A stretch of DNA of 64,000 nucleotides from Bacteroidales bacterium (GTDB lineage Bacteria > Bacteroidota > Bacteroidia > Bacteroidales > WCHB1-69), in NCBI GenBank assembly GCA_017615795.1, contig JAFZZK010000047.1:1-64000 (forward strand), in the 5' to 3' direction. Numbering within the stretch: position 1 is the first letter of the stretch; every line of letters starts with the position of its first letter. The position numbers and the translations under genes are program-made. Positions 1 through 8,500 of the stretch are shown here, one piece after another. The notes beneath the pieces are model-generated. The model saw nothing but the letters and a program-made list of their open reading frames with translations, was not told the DNA's origin and searched no databases.

Positions 1-1
1 C

Positions 2-273
2 ACGGGCCCCCATACTTTTGTAGTGCATAATGGCCAGCAGGGTGCACAAGGCGAACAGGGTCCAGCCGGCACTAATGGCATCAACGGCACGAATGGTCAA
101 GACGGTGTTTCGCCCACCGTGACGACCCTCACAGCTGGAGACAGCACAGTGGTCACCATCACCGACGCCACGGGCCCCCATACGTTTGTAGTGCATAATG
201 GCCAGCAGGGTGCACAAGGCGAACAGGGTCCAGCCGGCACTAATGGCATCAACGGCACGAATGGTCAAGACGG
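2..273 (+). repeat. 168-bp near-identical direct repeat in the collagen-like region
   Basis: Bases 2-105 recur almost unchanged at 170-273, an offset of exactly 168 bp (56 codons). Each copy encodes a beta-type TGPHTFVVHNG segment plus a Gly-X-Y block. More diverged relatives of the unit lie near 318-399, 780-870 and 944-1060. The unit keeps the reading frame, so gain or loss of copies would change stalk length without breaking the gene. Confidence 0.85.
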
Positions 274-3200
274 CCAGGATGGTGCAGACGGATTCTCGCC
301 TACGGTGACAACCGTTTCAGCCGGAGACAGCACAACAGTGACTATCACGGATGCCAACGGCCCCCATACGTTTGTGTTGCATAATGGACAGCAGGGTCCT
401 GCTGGTCCGGCGGGCAGCAATGGCACTAATGGTGTCGATGGCACCAACGGTCGCGGCATTCAGGAGATTGCCGGCCCGGTGAGCGCTGGTAATGTGGACA
501 CCTACACTATCCATTATACGGACGGGACCACCAGCACCTTCACGGTGACCAACGGGTTGGACGGTGCTGCGGCAGCGGCCGGCGTTGGCATACAGTCCAT
601 CACGAAGACGGGTACCTCCGGTCTGGAGGATACCTATACGATTACCTACACCAATGGCACGACTTCCACTTATACGGTAACCAACGGCGCGCCAGGTGCG
701 GACGGTGCAAATGGCACCAATGGCACAAACGGCCAAGACGGCCAGGACGGTTTTTCGCCCACAGTGACCACCCTCACTGCTGGCGACAGCACTACCGTGA
801 CTATCACCGATGCGAACGGCCCCCACACTTTCGTGGTGCGTAATGGGCAACAAGGCCCGCAAGGTCCTATCGGTCCTGCTGGTGCCAGCGGTAGTAACGG
901 CACAAATGGTCAGGACGGTGTTTCACCCACAGTGACGACCCTCACAGCCGGAGACAGCACAACAGTGACTATCACGGATGCCAACGGCCCCCATACGTTT
1001 GTGCTACATAATGGACAACAGGGTCCGCAAGGTCCTATCGGTCCTGCTGGTACCAATGGCACTGACGGCACGAATGGTCAGGACGGACGTGGCATTCAAA
1101 GCATTTCAGGTCCTGTGACCAACGGCTTGGTGGATACCTATACTATTCATTATACCGACAACACCACCTCCACCTTCACGGTCGCCAATGGGGCGGCGGG
1201 AGCGCAGGGCCTTCAAGGCGAACAGGGCCCTCAAGGCCCGGCAGGTGTTTCCCCGACCGTGACGGCGGCGGCCTCCGGCTCCAACATCGTCATCACAGTG
1301 ACGGACAGTGCGGGAACCCATGAATACACCATCCCGGTTTCCAGAGACAGCGTTGCCCAGGTGAACGCCGACTGGAACGCCACCTCCGGCGCTGCGGAGA
1401 TTCTCAACAAACCCACTATCCCCGACATCAGCGGTCTGCAGCATCGGATTGACAGCCTGCAGGACATCTTGGGCACTATTGCTCAAAACACCTTTGTTTG
1501 CGGTGTAAGCAAGGTGAAGGACTACGACGGTAATGAATACAACACGTTGAAGTTGGGCGACCAGTGCTGGATGAAGGAGAATCTCCGTACTACGCGATAT
1601 AGCGACGGCACCGCCATTCCCACTTCTTCTTCAATATCCTCGACCCTACCGTATCGTTATTATCCGGGCAACGACAGCACGAATGTACCGGTTTACGGTT
1701 TGTTGTACAACTGGACAGCCGTGATGCACGGCGCGGTTGCCAGCAACACCAACCCGAGCAAAGTGCAAGGTGTCTGCCCTACGGGTTGGCACGTGCCCAG
1801 CGAGGCAGAATGGAACCAACTTAACGTTTTCGTCAGCAGCCAAAGCGAGTACGTCTGTGGCGACACCAATGTCAATATTGCCAAGGCGATGTGCGCCGCT
1901 ACGGGGTGGATGAGTTCTGTGACCGACTGTGCGCCTGGAAACAATCAGGATCTTAACAATGCAACAGGCTTCTCTGTCTGCGCTGCAGGTTATTATAGGG
2001 GCAGCACGGTTTACAATGTTGGATACTTGGCGGCTCTCTGGCTCTCTACAAAGGAAGGAACAGAACCTAATTGTGGATTCTGGAATTTTACAACCAGTTA
2101 TTCCTGGATAGCATCTTATCAAGGTTACTCGGGCTTGTCCGTCCGTTGCATACAAGACCCGGAGATGTCTTCCTCCCAGATGCAGGACTTGTTGGATAGT
2201 TTGAAGGGAGAAGTTCAGACCCTGCAGAACCAACAGATTACGTCGGATTTTTATTGCGGTTATTCAACGGTGAGAGACTATGACGACAACGAGTACAACA
2301 CGATTAAAATGGGAAGTCAGTGCTGGATGAAGGAAAACCTGAAGTCTGAACACTATACAGACGGCACGCCTATCGCCCTTGGTACCGACACCTCGTCGGT
2401 AGTGGCTAATTTTTATCGTCCTGGAAATAATATTGCCAATGTGAACACGTACGGTTATCTGTACAACTGGAAGGCTGTGATAAACAATGAGGAGGGACAT
2501 TCAGGATACATACAGGGCATTTGTCCAGAGGGCTGGCACGTGCCGTCGAGAGCCGAATGGGACCAATTGTTCACCTATGTGAGAAGTAAGGATGAGTATA
2601 TTTGTGGTGGTTCTGCAAACAATATCCTCAAGGCATTGGCGGCAAACACGGGATGGTACAATACTTCTACAGCGTGTTCCCCAGGTAATGATATGTCCTC
2701 AAACAATGCCACGGGTTTTGGGATGACGGCCGCTGGAATGTTGACGAAAAATGGTGGCATTGTAGCTCTTGGCAATAGTAGCGGTTACTGGGCTCACGAT
2801 GGCCAGGGGAATGTTCTTCAATGGCCGATGTTTTATAATAGCTATAGCGTTCAACCCATCTTTACTGGAGGCAGTGACGCTTACCAGTATAAGGTTGAGG
2901 GACATTCAATGCGCTGTCTGCGCAATGAAGTTGAGGTGACAGATGTGTCGCCATTGCAACTATTGCTCTATTCCTTGCAGCGCCGCATTGACAGTCTGGA
3001 AAATCGCGTCCGTGACCTGGAGGAGTCCAGGAATGAGACGGAGTCAAGATTGTTTGTGTGCGGTGACCCATTGAGGGATGTGGACGGCAATGTCTATAGC
3101 ACAGCGAAATATGGAGAACAATGCTGGATGAAGGAGAACCTCAGGGTTACGCATTTCAGCGACGGGACAGAGATTCCTCTCAGAACGGATACGTCATCCA

Positions 3201-4522
3201 CTATCGCCTGCCGGTTCATTAGTTCCATTGACGAACCGAGACTGTCAAAGGTTGGATATGCATACAATGCGAAAGCCTTGTTGCACGGTTCCAATGGCAG
3301 TTCCGACAACCCGAGTGGCGTGCAAGGTGTTTGTCCCGTCGGCTGGCACGTGCCTTCAAAGGCGGAGTGGGTACAACTGCTGGACTATATCAAGGGACAG
3401 AATGAATATCGCTGTGGCAGCGCCAATGACAATATCGCCAAGGCTTTGGCATCCACATCCGGATGGAGATCTTACACTGGAGCGTGCGCTGTTGGCAATG
3501 ACTTGAACGCGAATAATGCCTCCGGGTTCGACATCTATCCCACAGCGTTCATGATGAATACCGGTTTTTCCACTTCAGACGGATATGCCTACTTTGTAAC
3601 TGCAACGCGTTTCTCAAGTAGTTCGCTTTGGGTGGTTTCGTTAAACTACTCAACAGCCACTGTTGCTACAAATGGTTATATGAATGATGCTGCGGGTGCA
3701 CAGGTCCGTTGTGTGCGAGATCCTGAAATAACCGGCGCGGCAGTGCCTTCGGCTGCGGACGTGCAGGATATGATCAACAACAGTCTGGTATCGCTGCTGA
3801 ACAGGCTCGACAGTATGCAGAATGTGATTGATGACCTCACCCACCAACTCGGTGAAAACGATGTGTGCGGGTTCGTCACGGTCACCGACTATGACGGCAA
3901 CGTGTACAACACGGTGAAGGTCGGCAACCAGTGCTGGTTGCGGGAGAACCTGAGAAGCGAGCACTACAGCGACGGGACGTTGATACCATTAGGCACGGAC
4001 ACGTCCTCTACGGTGGCGTATCGGTACAATCCGGGCAACACGGCCGACAATGTCCCCACTTACGGCTATATGTACAATTGGACGGCTGCGATGAACGGAG
4101 GATCTTCCTCTACGGCCACTCCGAGCGGTGTCCAAGGCATCTGCCCCACCGGCTGGCACGTGCCCAGTTACGATGAGTTGGTCCAAATGATTAATTACGT
4201 GAAGAGCAGAAGCGAATATTGGTGTGCTGACACGAATATCAACATTTCCAAGGCTCTCGCTGCAACAAGCGGATGGTCATCCAGCACAACTGCTTGTGCT
4301 CCGGGTAACAATCCTGCAGACAACAATGCCACGGGTTTATCCCTGGTCGCTGCAGGTTATTACGATAAACAATACAGGAATTTGGGTAATACTTGTTATA
4401 TGTGGTCAACCACAAAGTATTCTTATGCGTTTCACATTTCTTTACAAGCCTCTAGGTCGTTTGTGTCTATGACATCTTCGAAACCGTATTACGCTTTTAC
4501 TGTTCGCTGCCTCCGCGATTAA
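2..4522 (+). CDS. Giant collagen-like surface protein with four FISUMP domains (5' partial)
   Basis: The reading frame is open from base 2 with no start codon that fits, so the gene begins before the window; a GTG at 23 lies inside a repeat and is not a start. At least 1506 residues are present. The first ~420 residues are Gly-X-Y blocks (GPQGPIGPAG and similar) alternating with beta-rich repeats containing TDANGPHTF. A motif of the ADWNATSG...ILNKPT type, also common in phage tail fibres, follows near 1365-1425. Then come four FISUMP domains at about 1495-2160, 2245-2925, 3050-3725 and 3860-4522, each with the QCW(M/L)xENLR signature, paired cysteines and a terminal RC. Short heptad-like helices (for example LQRRIDSLENRVRDLEE) join them. 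I infer a trimeric extracellular stalk carrying lectin-like heads. Its function is unknown. A paralogue lies at the other end of the window (61423). Confidence 0.9.
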   Translation, partial: TGPHTFVVHNGQQGAQGEQGPAGTNGINGTNGQDGVSPTVTTLTAGDSTVVTITDATGPHTFVVHNGQQGAQGEQGPAGTNGINGTNGQDGQDGADGFSPTVTTVSAGDSTTVTITDANGPHTFVLHNGQQGPAGPAGSNGTNGVDGTNGRGIQEIAGPVSAGNVDTYTIHYTDGTTSTFTVTNGLDGAAAAAGVGIQSITKTGTSGLEDTYTITYTNGTTSTYTVTNGAPGADGANGTNGTNGQDGQDGFSPTVTTLTAGDSTTVTITDANGPHTFVVRNGQQGPQGPIGPAGASGSNGTNGQDGVSPTVTTLTAGDSTTVTITDANGPHTFVLHNGQQGPQGPIGPAGTNGTDGTNGQDGRGIQSISGPVTNGLVDTYTIHYTDNTTSTFTVANGAAGAQGLQGEQGPQGPAGVSPTVTAAASGSNIVITVTDSAGTHEYTIPVSRDSVAQVNADWNATSGAAEILNKPTIPDISGLQHRIDSLQDILGTIAQNTFVCGVSKVKDYDGNEYNTLKLGDQCWMKENLRTTRYSDGTAIPTSSSISSTLPYRYYPGNDSTNVPVYGLLYNWTAVMHGAVASNTNPSKVQGVCPTGWHVPSEAEWNQLNVFVSSQSEYVCGDTNVNIAKAMCAATGWMSSVTDCAPGNNQDLNNATGFSVCAAGYYRGSTVYNVGYLAALWLSTKEGTEPNCGFWNFTTSYSWIASYQGYSGLSVRCIQDPEMSSSQMQDLLDSLKGEVQTLQNQQITSDFYCGYSTVRDYDDNEYNTIKMGSQCWMKENLKSEHYTDGTPIALGTDTSSVVANFYRPGNNIANVNTYGYLYNWKAVINNEEGHSGYIQGICPEGWHVPSRAEWDQLFTYVRSKDEYICGGSANNILKALAANTGWYNTSTACSPGNDMSSNNATGFGMTAAGMLTKNGGIVALGNSSGYWAHDGQGNVLQWPMFYNSYSVQPIFTGGSDAYQYKVEGHSMRCLRNEVEVTDVSPLQLLLYSLQRRIDSLENRVRDLEESRNETESRLFVCGDPLRDVDGNVYSTAKYGEQCWMKENLRVTHFSDGTEIPLRTDTSSTIACRFISSIDEPRLSKVGYAYNAKALLHGSNGSSDNPSGVQGVCPVGWHVPSKAEWVQLLDYIKGQNEYRCGSANDNIAKALASTSGWRSYTGACAVGNDLNANNASGFDIYPTAFMMNTGFSTSDGYAYFVTATRFSSSSLWVVSLNYSTATVATNGYMNDAAGAQVRCVRDPEITGAAVPSAADVQDMINNSLVSLLNRLDSMQNVIDDLTHQLGENDVCGFVTVTDYDGNVYNTVKVGNQCWLRENLRSEHYSDGTLIPLGTDTSSTVAYRYNPGNTADNVPTYGYMYNWTAAMNGGSSSTATPSGVQGICPTGWHVPSYDELVQMINYVKSRSEYWCADTNINISKALAATSGWSSSTTACAPGNNPADNNATGLSLVAAGYYDKQYRNLGNTCYMWSTTKYSYAFHISLQASRSFVSMTSSKPYYAFTVRCLRD

Positions 4523-4548
4523 TAACTCTTTTAACAACTGATGAGGTC

Positions 4549-4577
4549 ACGCCCTGCACTGTCGGGGCGTTTTTTTT
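4549..4577 (+). terminator. Intrinsic terminator after the collagen/FISUMP gene
   Basis: ACGCCC (4549-4554) pairs with GGGCGT (4565-4570) around a 10-nt loop, and a run of eight T starts at the end of the stem. It begins 27 bases after the stop codon of the upstream gene. Confidence 0.75.
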
Positions 4578-4636
4578 GGGTGGTTATATACATGATGGCA
4601 CCAGGCTGGGATAAACGCCACATTTTTCCGACATCT

Positions 4637-4696
4637 CCCTTTCGCGGCGAGCAAGTTTCATGCATCTTGGATGCCGACTCCCGCGCCGCGAGAGGG
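4637..4696. repeat. Long imperfect hairpin in the gene-free region
   Basis: CCCTTTCGCGGCG at 4637-4649 is complementary (12 of 13) to 4684-4696, with a 34-nt loop. The stretch 4578-4823 around it holds no convincing gene. Near 4717-4742 there is a short piece resembling, on the opposite strand, the start of the inverted repeat at 4824 (CAACTCCCCTT on the minus strand), so this may be a decayed relative of that element. Confidence 0.5.
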
Positions 4697-4823
4697 CTTC
4701 TGTGCCTTCGTTCCGCCCCACACCCAAGGGAAGGGGAGTTGTGCTCACGCCGTCACTGCGTGCGGGTTGGAAAAGTAGGCAATGATATAGAAGTTGACCC
4801 AGAGAGACTAATACAACGGTCTT

Positions 4824-5137
4824 GACATCCCATAAACACCTGTGGCACCTTCGTGCCACAATGCCCCAACTCCCCTTCTGATTTTCAGAAGGGGTGCCCG
4901 AAGGGCGGGGTAGTAATATAAAAGATTGGCCGATAGGCCATCCTTAGTGCCAGACTCGACATATTGGGGGGCATGATCCGACAGATTCTTGTTCGAAGAA
5001 AGATTCCGGACATTGTGGCCTTCGGCTCTGATGCCGTTGTTGACAGCCTTTTTCTATAAGGTATTCTGATACTTTATGTTACTACCCCGGCCTGCGGCCA
5101 CCCCTTCTTAAAAAAGAAGGGGAGTTATGGGATGTCC
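4824..5137. repeat. Inverted-repeat element with hairpin-rich arms
   Basis: The left arm (4824-4920) and right arm (about 5075-5137) are inverted copies of one sequence: both start GACATCCCATA reading inward, continue CTCCCCTTCT, and end GGGGTAGTAA. Each arm folds on itself: 4872-4894 has a 10-bp stem with a TTT loop, and 5101-5122 has a 9-bp stem. The left arm also contains an inserted 8-bp hairpin TGTGGCAC-CTTC-GTGCCACA (4841-4860). The 154-bp core (4921-5074) has only a 28-codon frame (4973-5059) that I do not recognise. A perfect 8-bp hairpin (5134-5153) abuts the right end. No target-site duplication is visible. It could be a MITE-like or REP-like element. Confidence 0.7.
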
Positions 5138-5363
5138 GCACGGGTGTGCGGACTAAGAAAACAATGTGTATCTGATTATGAAAAATACTGCAACTGCACA
5201 TGCAATCTGCTATAACAAGTGTTAATCCGTAATAACCAATAAAACTGCAGATCAACATCTATATCATTGCCGAAAAGTATATCGTATGGTTTTTCCTTTG
5301 CTCAGCTAAACATTGTGAAATATCACATCAGTTGTGATGGTAGAAAAAAAATTTATCAACATA

Positions 5364-5392
5364 TTGTTCATAAAGAAAAAAGTGTATCTTTG
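5364..5392 (+). promoter_or_regulatory. Bacteroidota-type promoter for the rpmD-rplQ run
   Basis: TTG at 5364-5366 and TATCTTTG at 5385-5392 are separated by 18 bases, matching the minus-33/minus-7 arrangement of the primary sigma factor of this phylum. Transcription should start near 5399, giving a leader of about 210 nt before rpmD. No other gene lies between this promoter and rpmD. Confidence 0.8.
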
Positions 5393-5410
5393 CACGCTTT
5401 TTGAAGTGGA

Positions 5411-5458
5411 ATGCAGATGCCAATTCCGTTAAGGCGGTTGAGGCTTGTAACTATCTGA
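5411..5458 (+). CDS. Possible 15-residue leader peptide upstream of rpmD
   Basis: An ATG 12 bases after the predicted transcript start opens a 15-codon frame, MQMPIPLRRLRLVTI, ending in TGA. Four of its codons in a row are AGG CGG TTG AGG; AGG and CGG look uncommon in the neighbouring ribosomal genes, which prefer CGT/CGC. There is a purine-rich stretch right before the ATG but it is too close for a classical ribosome binding site. The frame may be chance. It is listed because it sits between a clear promoter and a terminator-like hairpin. Confidence 0.2.
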   Translation: MQMPIPLRRLRLVTI

Positions 5459-5526
5459 TTTTCACGGACTGTATTGAAATATAGAGATGGATTGAAGGGT
5501 GGATTTCTTATGGTTACGTATGTTAG

Positions 5527-5565
5527 AATAGTTGCATTTTTCTTCCAAAAGTGCGCTATTTTTTT
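5527..5565 (+). terminator. Attenuator-like hairpin in the rpmD leader
   Basis: AATAG (5527-5531) pairs with CTATT (5556-5560). After one bulged T, 5533-5541 pairs with 5547-5555 including two G-T wobbles, giving 14 base pairs around a CTTCC loop. Five T follow (5561-5565). It lies about 130 nt into the transcript and 45 nt before rpmD, so it would act inside the leader. Its stem is A/T-rich and may be only partly effective. Confidence 0.45.
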
Positions 5566-5610
5566 ATGATATAAACAATAAAAGTAATAAACAAAAAAAA
5601 TTTGTAGGGA

Positions 5611-5787
5611 ATGAAAAAGATTAAAATCACACAAGTTAAGAGTGCGGTTGACAGACCCAGCCGCCAGAAGAGATCCTTGGAAGCCTTGGGCTTGCGCAAG
5701 ATGCATCAAACTGTCGAACATGAGGCCACGCCGCAAATCCTCGGCATAGTGGACTCCATCAAGCACCTTGTTTCCGTGGAGGAGTAA
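5611..5787 (+). CDS. rpmD: Ribosomal protein L30
   Basis: A 58-residue protein starting MKKIKITQVKSAVDRP with the L30 core (RQKRSLEALGLRKMHQTV) and the usual C-terminal beta strand (GIVDSIKHLV). It is a component of the large ribosomal subunit. Length and sequence are normal for the family. In most bacteria rpmD follows rpsE directly. Here rpsE is absent and the gene is the first of its run, behind its own promoter and leader. rplO follows after 34 bases. Confidence 0.95.
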   Translation: MKKIKITQVKSAVDRPSRQKRSLEALGLRKMHQTVEHEATPQILGIVDSIKHLVSVEE

Positions 5788-5821
5788 TCATTAAATTAGT
5801 AACATAGAAATTCAAGATAGA

Positions 5822-6295
5822 ATGAACTTACACAACCTTAAACCAGCAGCGAATTCAACTCACAGTGAAAGAAGAATAGGAAGAGGCCAGGGCTCCGGCA
5901 AAGGAGGCACTTCCACCCGTGGTAACAAGGGCGCACAGTCCCGTTCCGGCTACAGCCGCAAAATTGGTTTCGAAGGCGGCCAGATGCCCATCTACCGTAT
6001 CCTCCCCAAGAGAGGCTTCAAGAACATCAATCGTGTGGAGTACAACGCCATCAACGTGAGCACGCTCCAGACCTTGGCTGATAAGAAGAACATCACCGAT
6101 GTGAACCTTGAGGTTCTCGTCGCCAACGGTCTCGCCAAGAAGAGCGACCGCATCGCCATCCTGGCCAAGGGTGAACTTACCGCCAAGGTCAATGTGACGG
6201 CTGACAAGTTCTCTGCCAAAGCCAAGGAAGCCATCGAGAAGGTCGGCGGCACCGCCACGCTCCTCCACGCCCCCGCTGAGACGCCGGTAGAATAG
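5822..6295 (+). CDS. rplO: Ribosomal protein L15
   Basis: This 157-residue protein opens MNLHNLKPAANSTHSERRIGRGQGSGKGGTS, the glycine/arginine-rich N-terminal tail of L15 that reaches into the large subunit, and has the FEGGQMPIYRRLPKRGF-type segment (here YRILPKRGF). The globular L15 domain follows, with a short Ala/Glu-rich C-terminus ending PAETPVE. It is co-transcribed with rpmD and secY; the secY start is 24 bases downstream. Confidence 0.97.
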   Translation: MNLHNLKPAANSTHSERRIGRGQGSGKGGTSTRGNKGAQSRSGYSRKIGFEGGQMPIYRILPKRGFKNINRVEYNAINVSTLQTLADKKNITDVNLEVLVANGLAKKSDRIAILAKGELTAKVNVTADKFSAKAKEAIEKVGGTATLLHAPAETPVE

Positions 6296-6319
6296 TTCCT
6301 AACTTAACTTCCATCACCA

Positions 6320-7678
6320 ATGAAAAAATTTATCGAAACTATTAAAAACATCTTCAGGATTGAAGACCTGCGCAAGAGAATCCTCTATACGCTCTTCATC
6401 ATCCTGATTTATCGTTTCGGCGCGCACGTCGTGCTGCCCGGCATCAACCCCGGCGGCCTGTCCGCGTTCACCAGTGCAGCCCAAAAGGGTCTGCTCGGCA
6501 TGTTGGACCTCTTCTCCGGTGGTGCATTCTCCAATGCCTCCATCTTCGCCTTGGGTATCATGCCGTATATCTCCGCATCCATTATCGTGCAATTGATGAC
6601 GTTGGCAGTGCCTTATTTCCAACGTCTCCAAAAGGAAGGCGAAAGCGGTCGTAAGAAAATCAACCAGATCACCCGTTATTTGACGGTTCTCGTGTTGGCC
6701 ATCCAGGCCCCGGCTTACATCGCCCAAATCGCCAACCAATTCCCTGGCGCCATTGCCCCCTCCATGCTGAACACGAAGATTCTCGGATTCTCCGCATTCG
6801 CCATCAGCGCCTTCATCCTCCTCATCTCCGCCACCTTGTTCATCATGTGGCTCGGTGAGAGAATCACCGACAACGGTATCGGCAACGGTATCTCCATGAT
6901 CATCATGATTGGTATCATCGCCCGTCTGCCTTACGCTCTTCGCGCCGAATTTGTGGCTCGTATCAGCGAAATGAACGGCGGCCCGATCATCTTCATCATC
7001 GAAATCGTGCTGATGATGGTCATCATCGGTGTCTGTATCATGCTCGTCCAAGGCACCCGCCGCGTGCCCGTCCAATACGCCAAGCGTGTGGTCGGCAACA
7101 AGCAATATGGCGGTGTCCGCAACTATCTTCCCCTCAAGGTCAACGCTGCCGGCGTGATGCCTATCATCTTCGCCCAGGCCCTCATGTTCATCCCCTTGAC
7201 CTTCGTTAATATCTCCACGGAGACCACCTCCGGTTTCTGGAGCAGTTTCATTGATTATAACCGTCTCGGCTATAATGTCGTGTTCTTCCTGCTCATCGTC
7301 GCCTTCACCTATTTCTATACGGCCATCACCATCAATCCTCAGCAGATTGCCGATGACCTGAAGAAGAACGGTGGCTTCATCCCCGGCACGAAGCCAGGAA
7401 AGCAGACCGCCGAGCTGATCGATACCATCATGTCGCGCATCACCCTGCCCGGTTCCATTTTCCTGGGTATCGTGGCCGTGTTGCCCGCTATTGTTCGTCA
7501 TTTCGGTGTGAACCAACAGTTCGCCCAGTTCTTCGGCGGCACCTCCCTGCTCATTATGGTCGGTGTCGTGCTGGACACCCTCCAGCAGATTGAGAGCCAC
7601 CTGTTGATGAGACATTACGATGGTTTGACCAAATCCGGTAGAATTAAAGGCCGCATGGGCGGTGTCTATGGAGGCTAA
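6320..7678 (+). CDS. secY: Protein translocase subunit SecY
   Basis: A 452-residue integral membrane protein with about ten hydrophobic segments, the channel subunit of the Sec translocon. Family landmarks include the N-terminal RIEDLRKRILYTLFIILIYRFG, the plug region near GLLGMLDLFSGG, GIMPYISASII, ITDNGIGNG(I)S in the middle, and the cytoplasmic loop RRVPVQYAKRVVG used for SecA and ribosome contact. It ends GRMGGVYGG. Its place between rplO and map/infA is standard. There is no adk gene here, unlike in many other phyla. It has no apparent defects. Confidence 0.97.
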   Translation: MKKFIETIKNIFRIEDLRKRILYTLFIILIYRFGAHVVLPGINPGGLSAFTSAAQKGLLGMLDLFSGGAFSNASIFALGIMPYISASIIVQLMTLAVPYFQRLQKEGESGRKKINQITRYLTVLVLAIQAPAYIAQIANQFPGAIAPSMLNTKILGFSAFAISAFILLISATLFIMWLGERITDNGIGNGISMIIMIGIIARLPYALRAEFVARISEMNGGPIIFIIEIVLMMVIIGVCIMLVQGTRRVPVQYAKRVVGNKQYGGVRNYLPLKVNAAGVMPIIFAQALMFIPLTFVNISTETTSGFWSSFIDYNRLGYNVVFFLLIVAFTYFYTAITINPQQIADDLKKNGGFIPGTKPGKQTAELIDTIMSRITLPGSIFLGIVAVLPAIVRHFGVNQQFAQFFGGTSLLIMVGVVLDTLQQIESHLLMRHYDGLTKSGRIKGRMGGVYGG

Positions 7679-7684
7679 TATTTG

Positions 7685-8488
7685 ATGACAATGTTCCGCA
7701 GGATTAAATATAAGAGTGAAGAGGACTTCGAGAAGCTTAAACGGAGTGCCCATGTGGTGGCCGTCACGCTTGCCGAGGTGGCCAAGCACATACAGCCGGG
7801 CGTGCCCTTGCTGTACCTCGACCAAGTGGGCGAGACGTGCATCCGCGACCACCACGCCATCCCTTCCTTCAAGGGATACGAAGGATACCCTGCTTCCCTC
7901 TGCCTGTCTGTCAACGATGTCGTGGTTCACGGCATCCCCAAACAGGGCGATGTGCTCAAAGACGGCGATATAATCTCTGTGGATTGTGGAGCGTTGCTGG
8001 ACGGTTTCCACGGCGATTTCTGCTACACTTTCGCTGTCGGCGAGGTGAAGGAGGAAGTCCGCTTGCTGCTGGAACGCACCAAGGAGTCTCTCAACCGTGC
8101 TATCGCTGTGGCCATTGCCGGCAATACGGTGGGCGACATCGGTTATACGGTGGAGAGCTACGTGGGACAGTACAACTATGGCGTGGTGCGCGAGCTCTGC
8201 GGCCATGGCATCGGCAGGGATATGCACGAGCGCCCGGATATCACGAACTACGGACGCCCCCATACGGGCGACCGTCTGCAGCCGGGCATGTGCATCTGCA
8301 TCGAGCCGATGATCACCCTGGGATCCCGCAAGATCTACATGGAGAATGACGGCTGGACCATCCGCACCCAAGACCACAAGCCTGCGGCTCATTACGAACA
8401 TCAATTGATCATCACCGACAAGGGCACGGAGGTCATCTCGACCTACAAGCTCCTGGCAGAAGTGATCGGAACCACTGAACTTTACTAA
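7685..8488 (+). CDS. map: Methionine aminopeptidase, type I
   Basis: Removes the N-terminal methionine from new proteins. The start is taken as ATG 7685, about 11 bases after GGAGG at the end of secY; a TTG three bases earlier is less likely and another ATG lies at 7691. The metal ligands of the pita-bread fold can be seen: the two aspartates in SVDCGALLDGFHGDFCYTF, the histidine in CGHGIGRDMHERP, the glutamate in CIEPMITLG and the final glutamate in AHYEHQLIIT. The substrate-binding histidine is in VVHGIP. Length (267 residues) is normal. Having map between secY and infA is usual in this phylum. Confidence 0.96.
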   Translation: MTMFRRIKYKSEEDFEKLKRSAHVVAVTLAEVAKHIQPGVPLLYLDQVGETCIRDHHAIPSFKGYEGYPASLCLSVNDVVVHGIPKQGDVLKDGDIISVDCGALLDGFHGDFCYTFAVGEVKEEVRLLLERTKESLNRAIAVAIAGNTVGDIGYTVESYVGQYNYGVVRELCGHGIGRDMHERPDITNYGRPHTGDRLQPGMCICIEPMITLGSRKIYMENDGWTIRTQDHKPAAHYEHQLIITDKGTEVISTYKLLAEVIGTTELY

Positions 8489-8500
8489 CACATAAATAAT

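Noticed and set aside
4541-4825. 94-codon frame on the plus strand and its minus-strand counterpart in the gene-free region
   Set aside because: The plus-strand frame starts inside the terminator, both frames cross the hairpin repeats, and neither shows a family or a promoter.
4523-5610. tRNA, CRISPR or rRNA in the large gene-free region
   Set aside because: I found no cloverleaf with a T-loop motif, no regularly spaced repeats and no rRNA-like sequence; the hairpins are short inverted repeats.
5368-5766. 132-codon minus-strand frame over the rpmD leader
   Set aside because: Antisense to rpmD and its promoter; no start signal or similarity.
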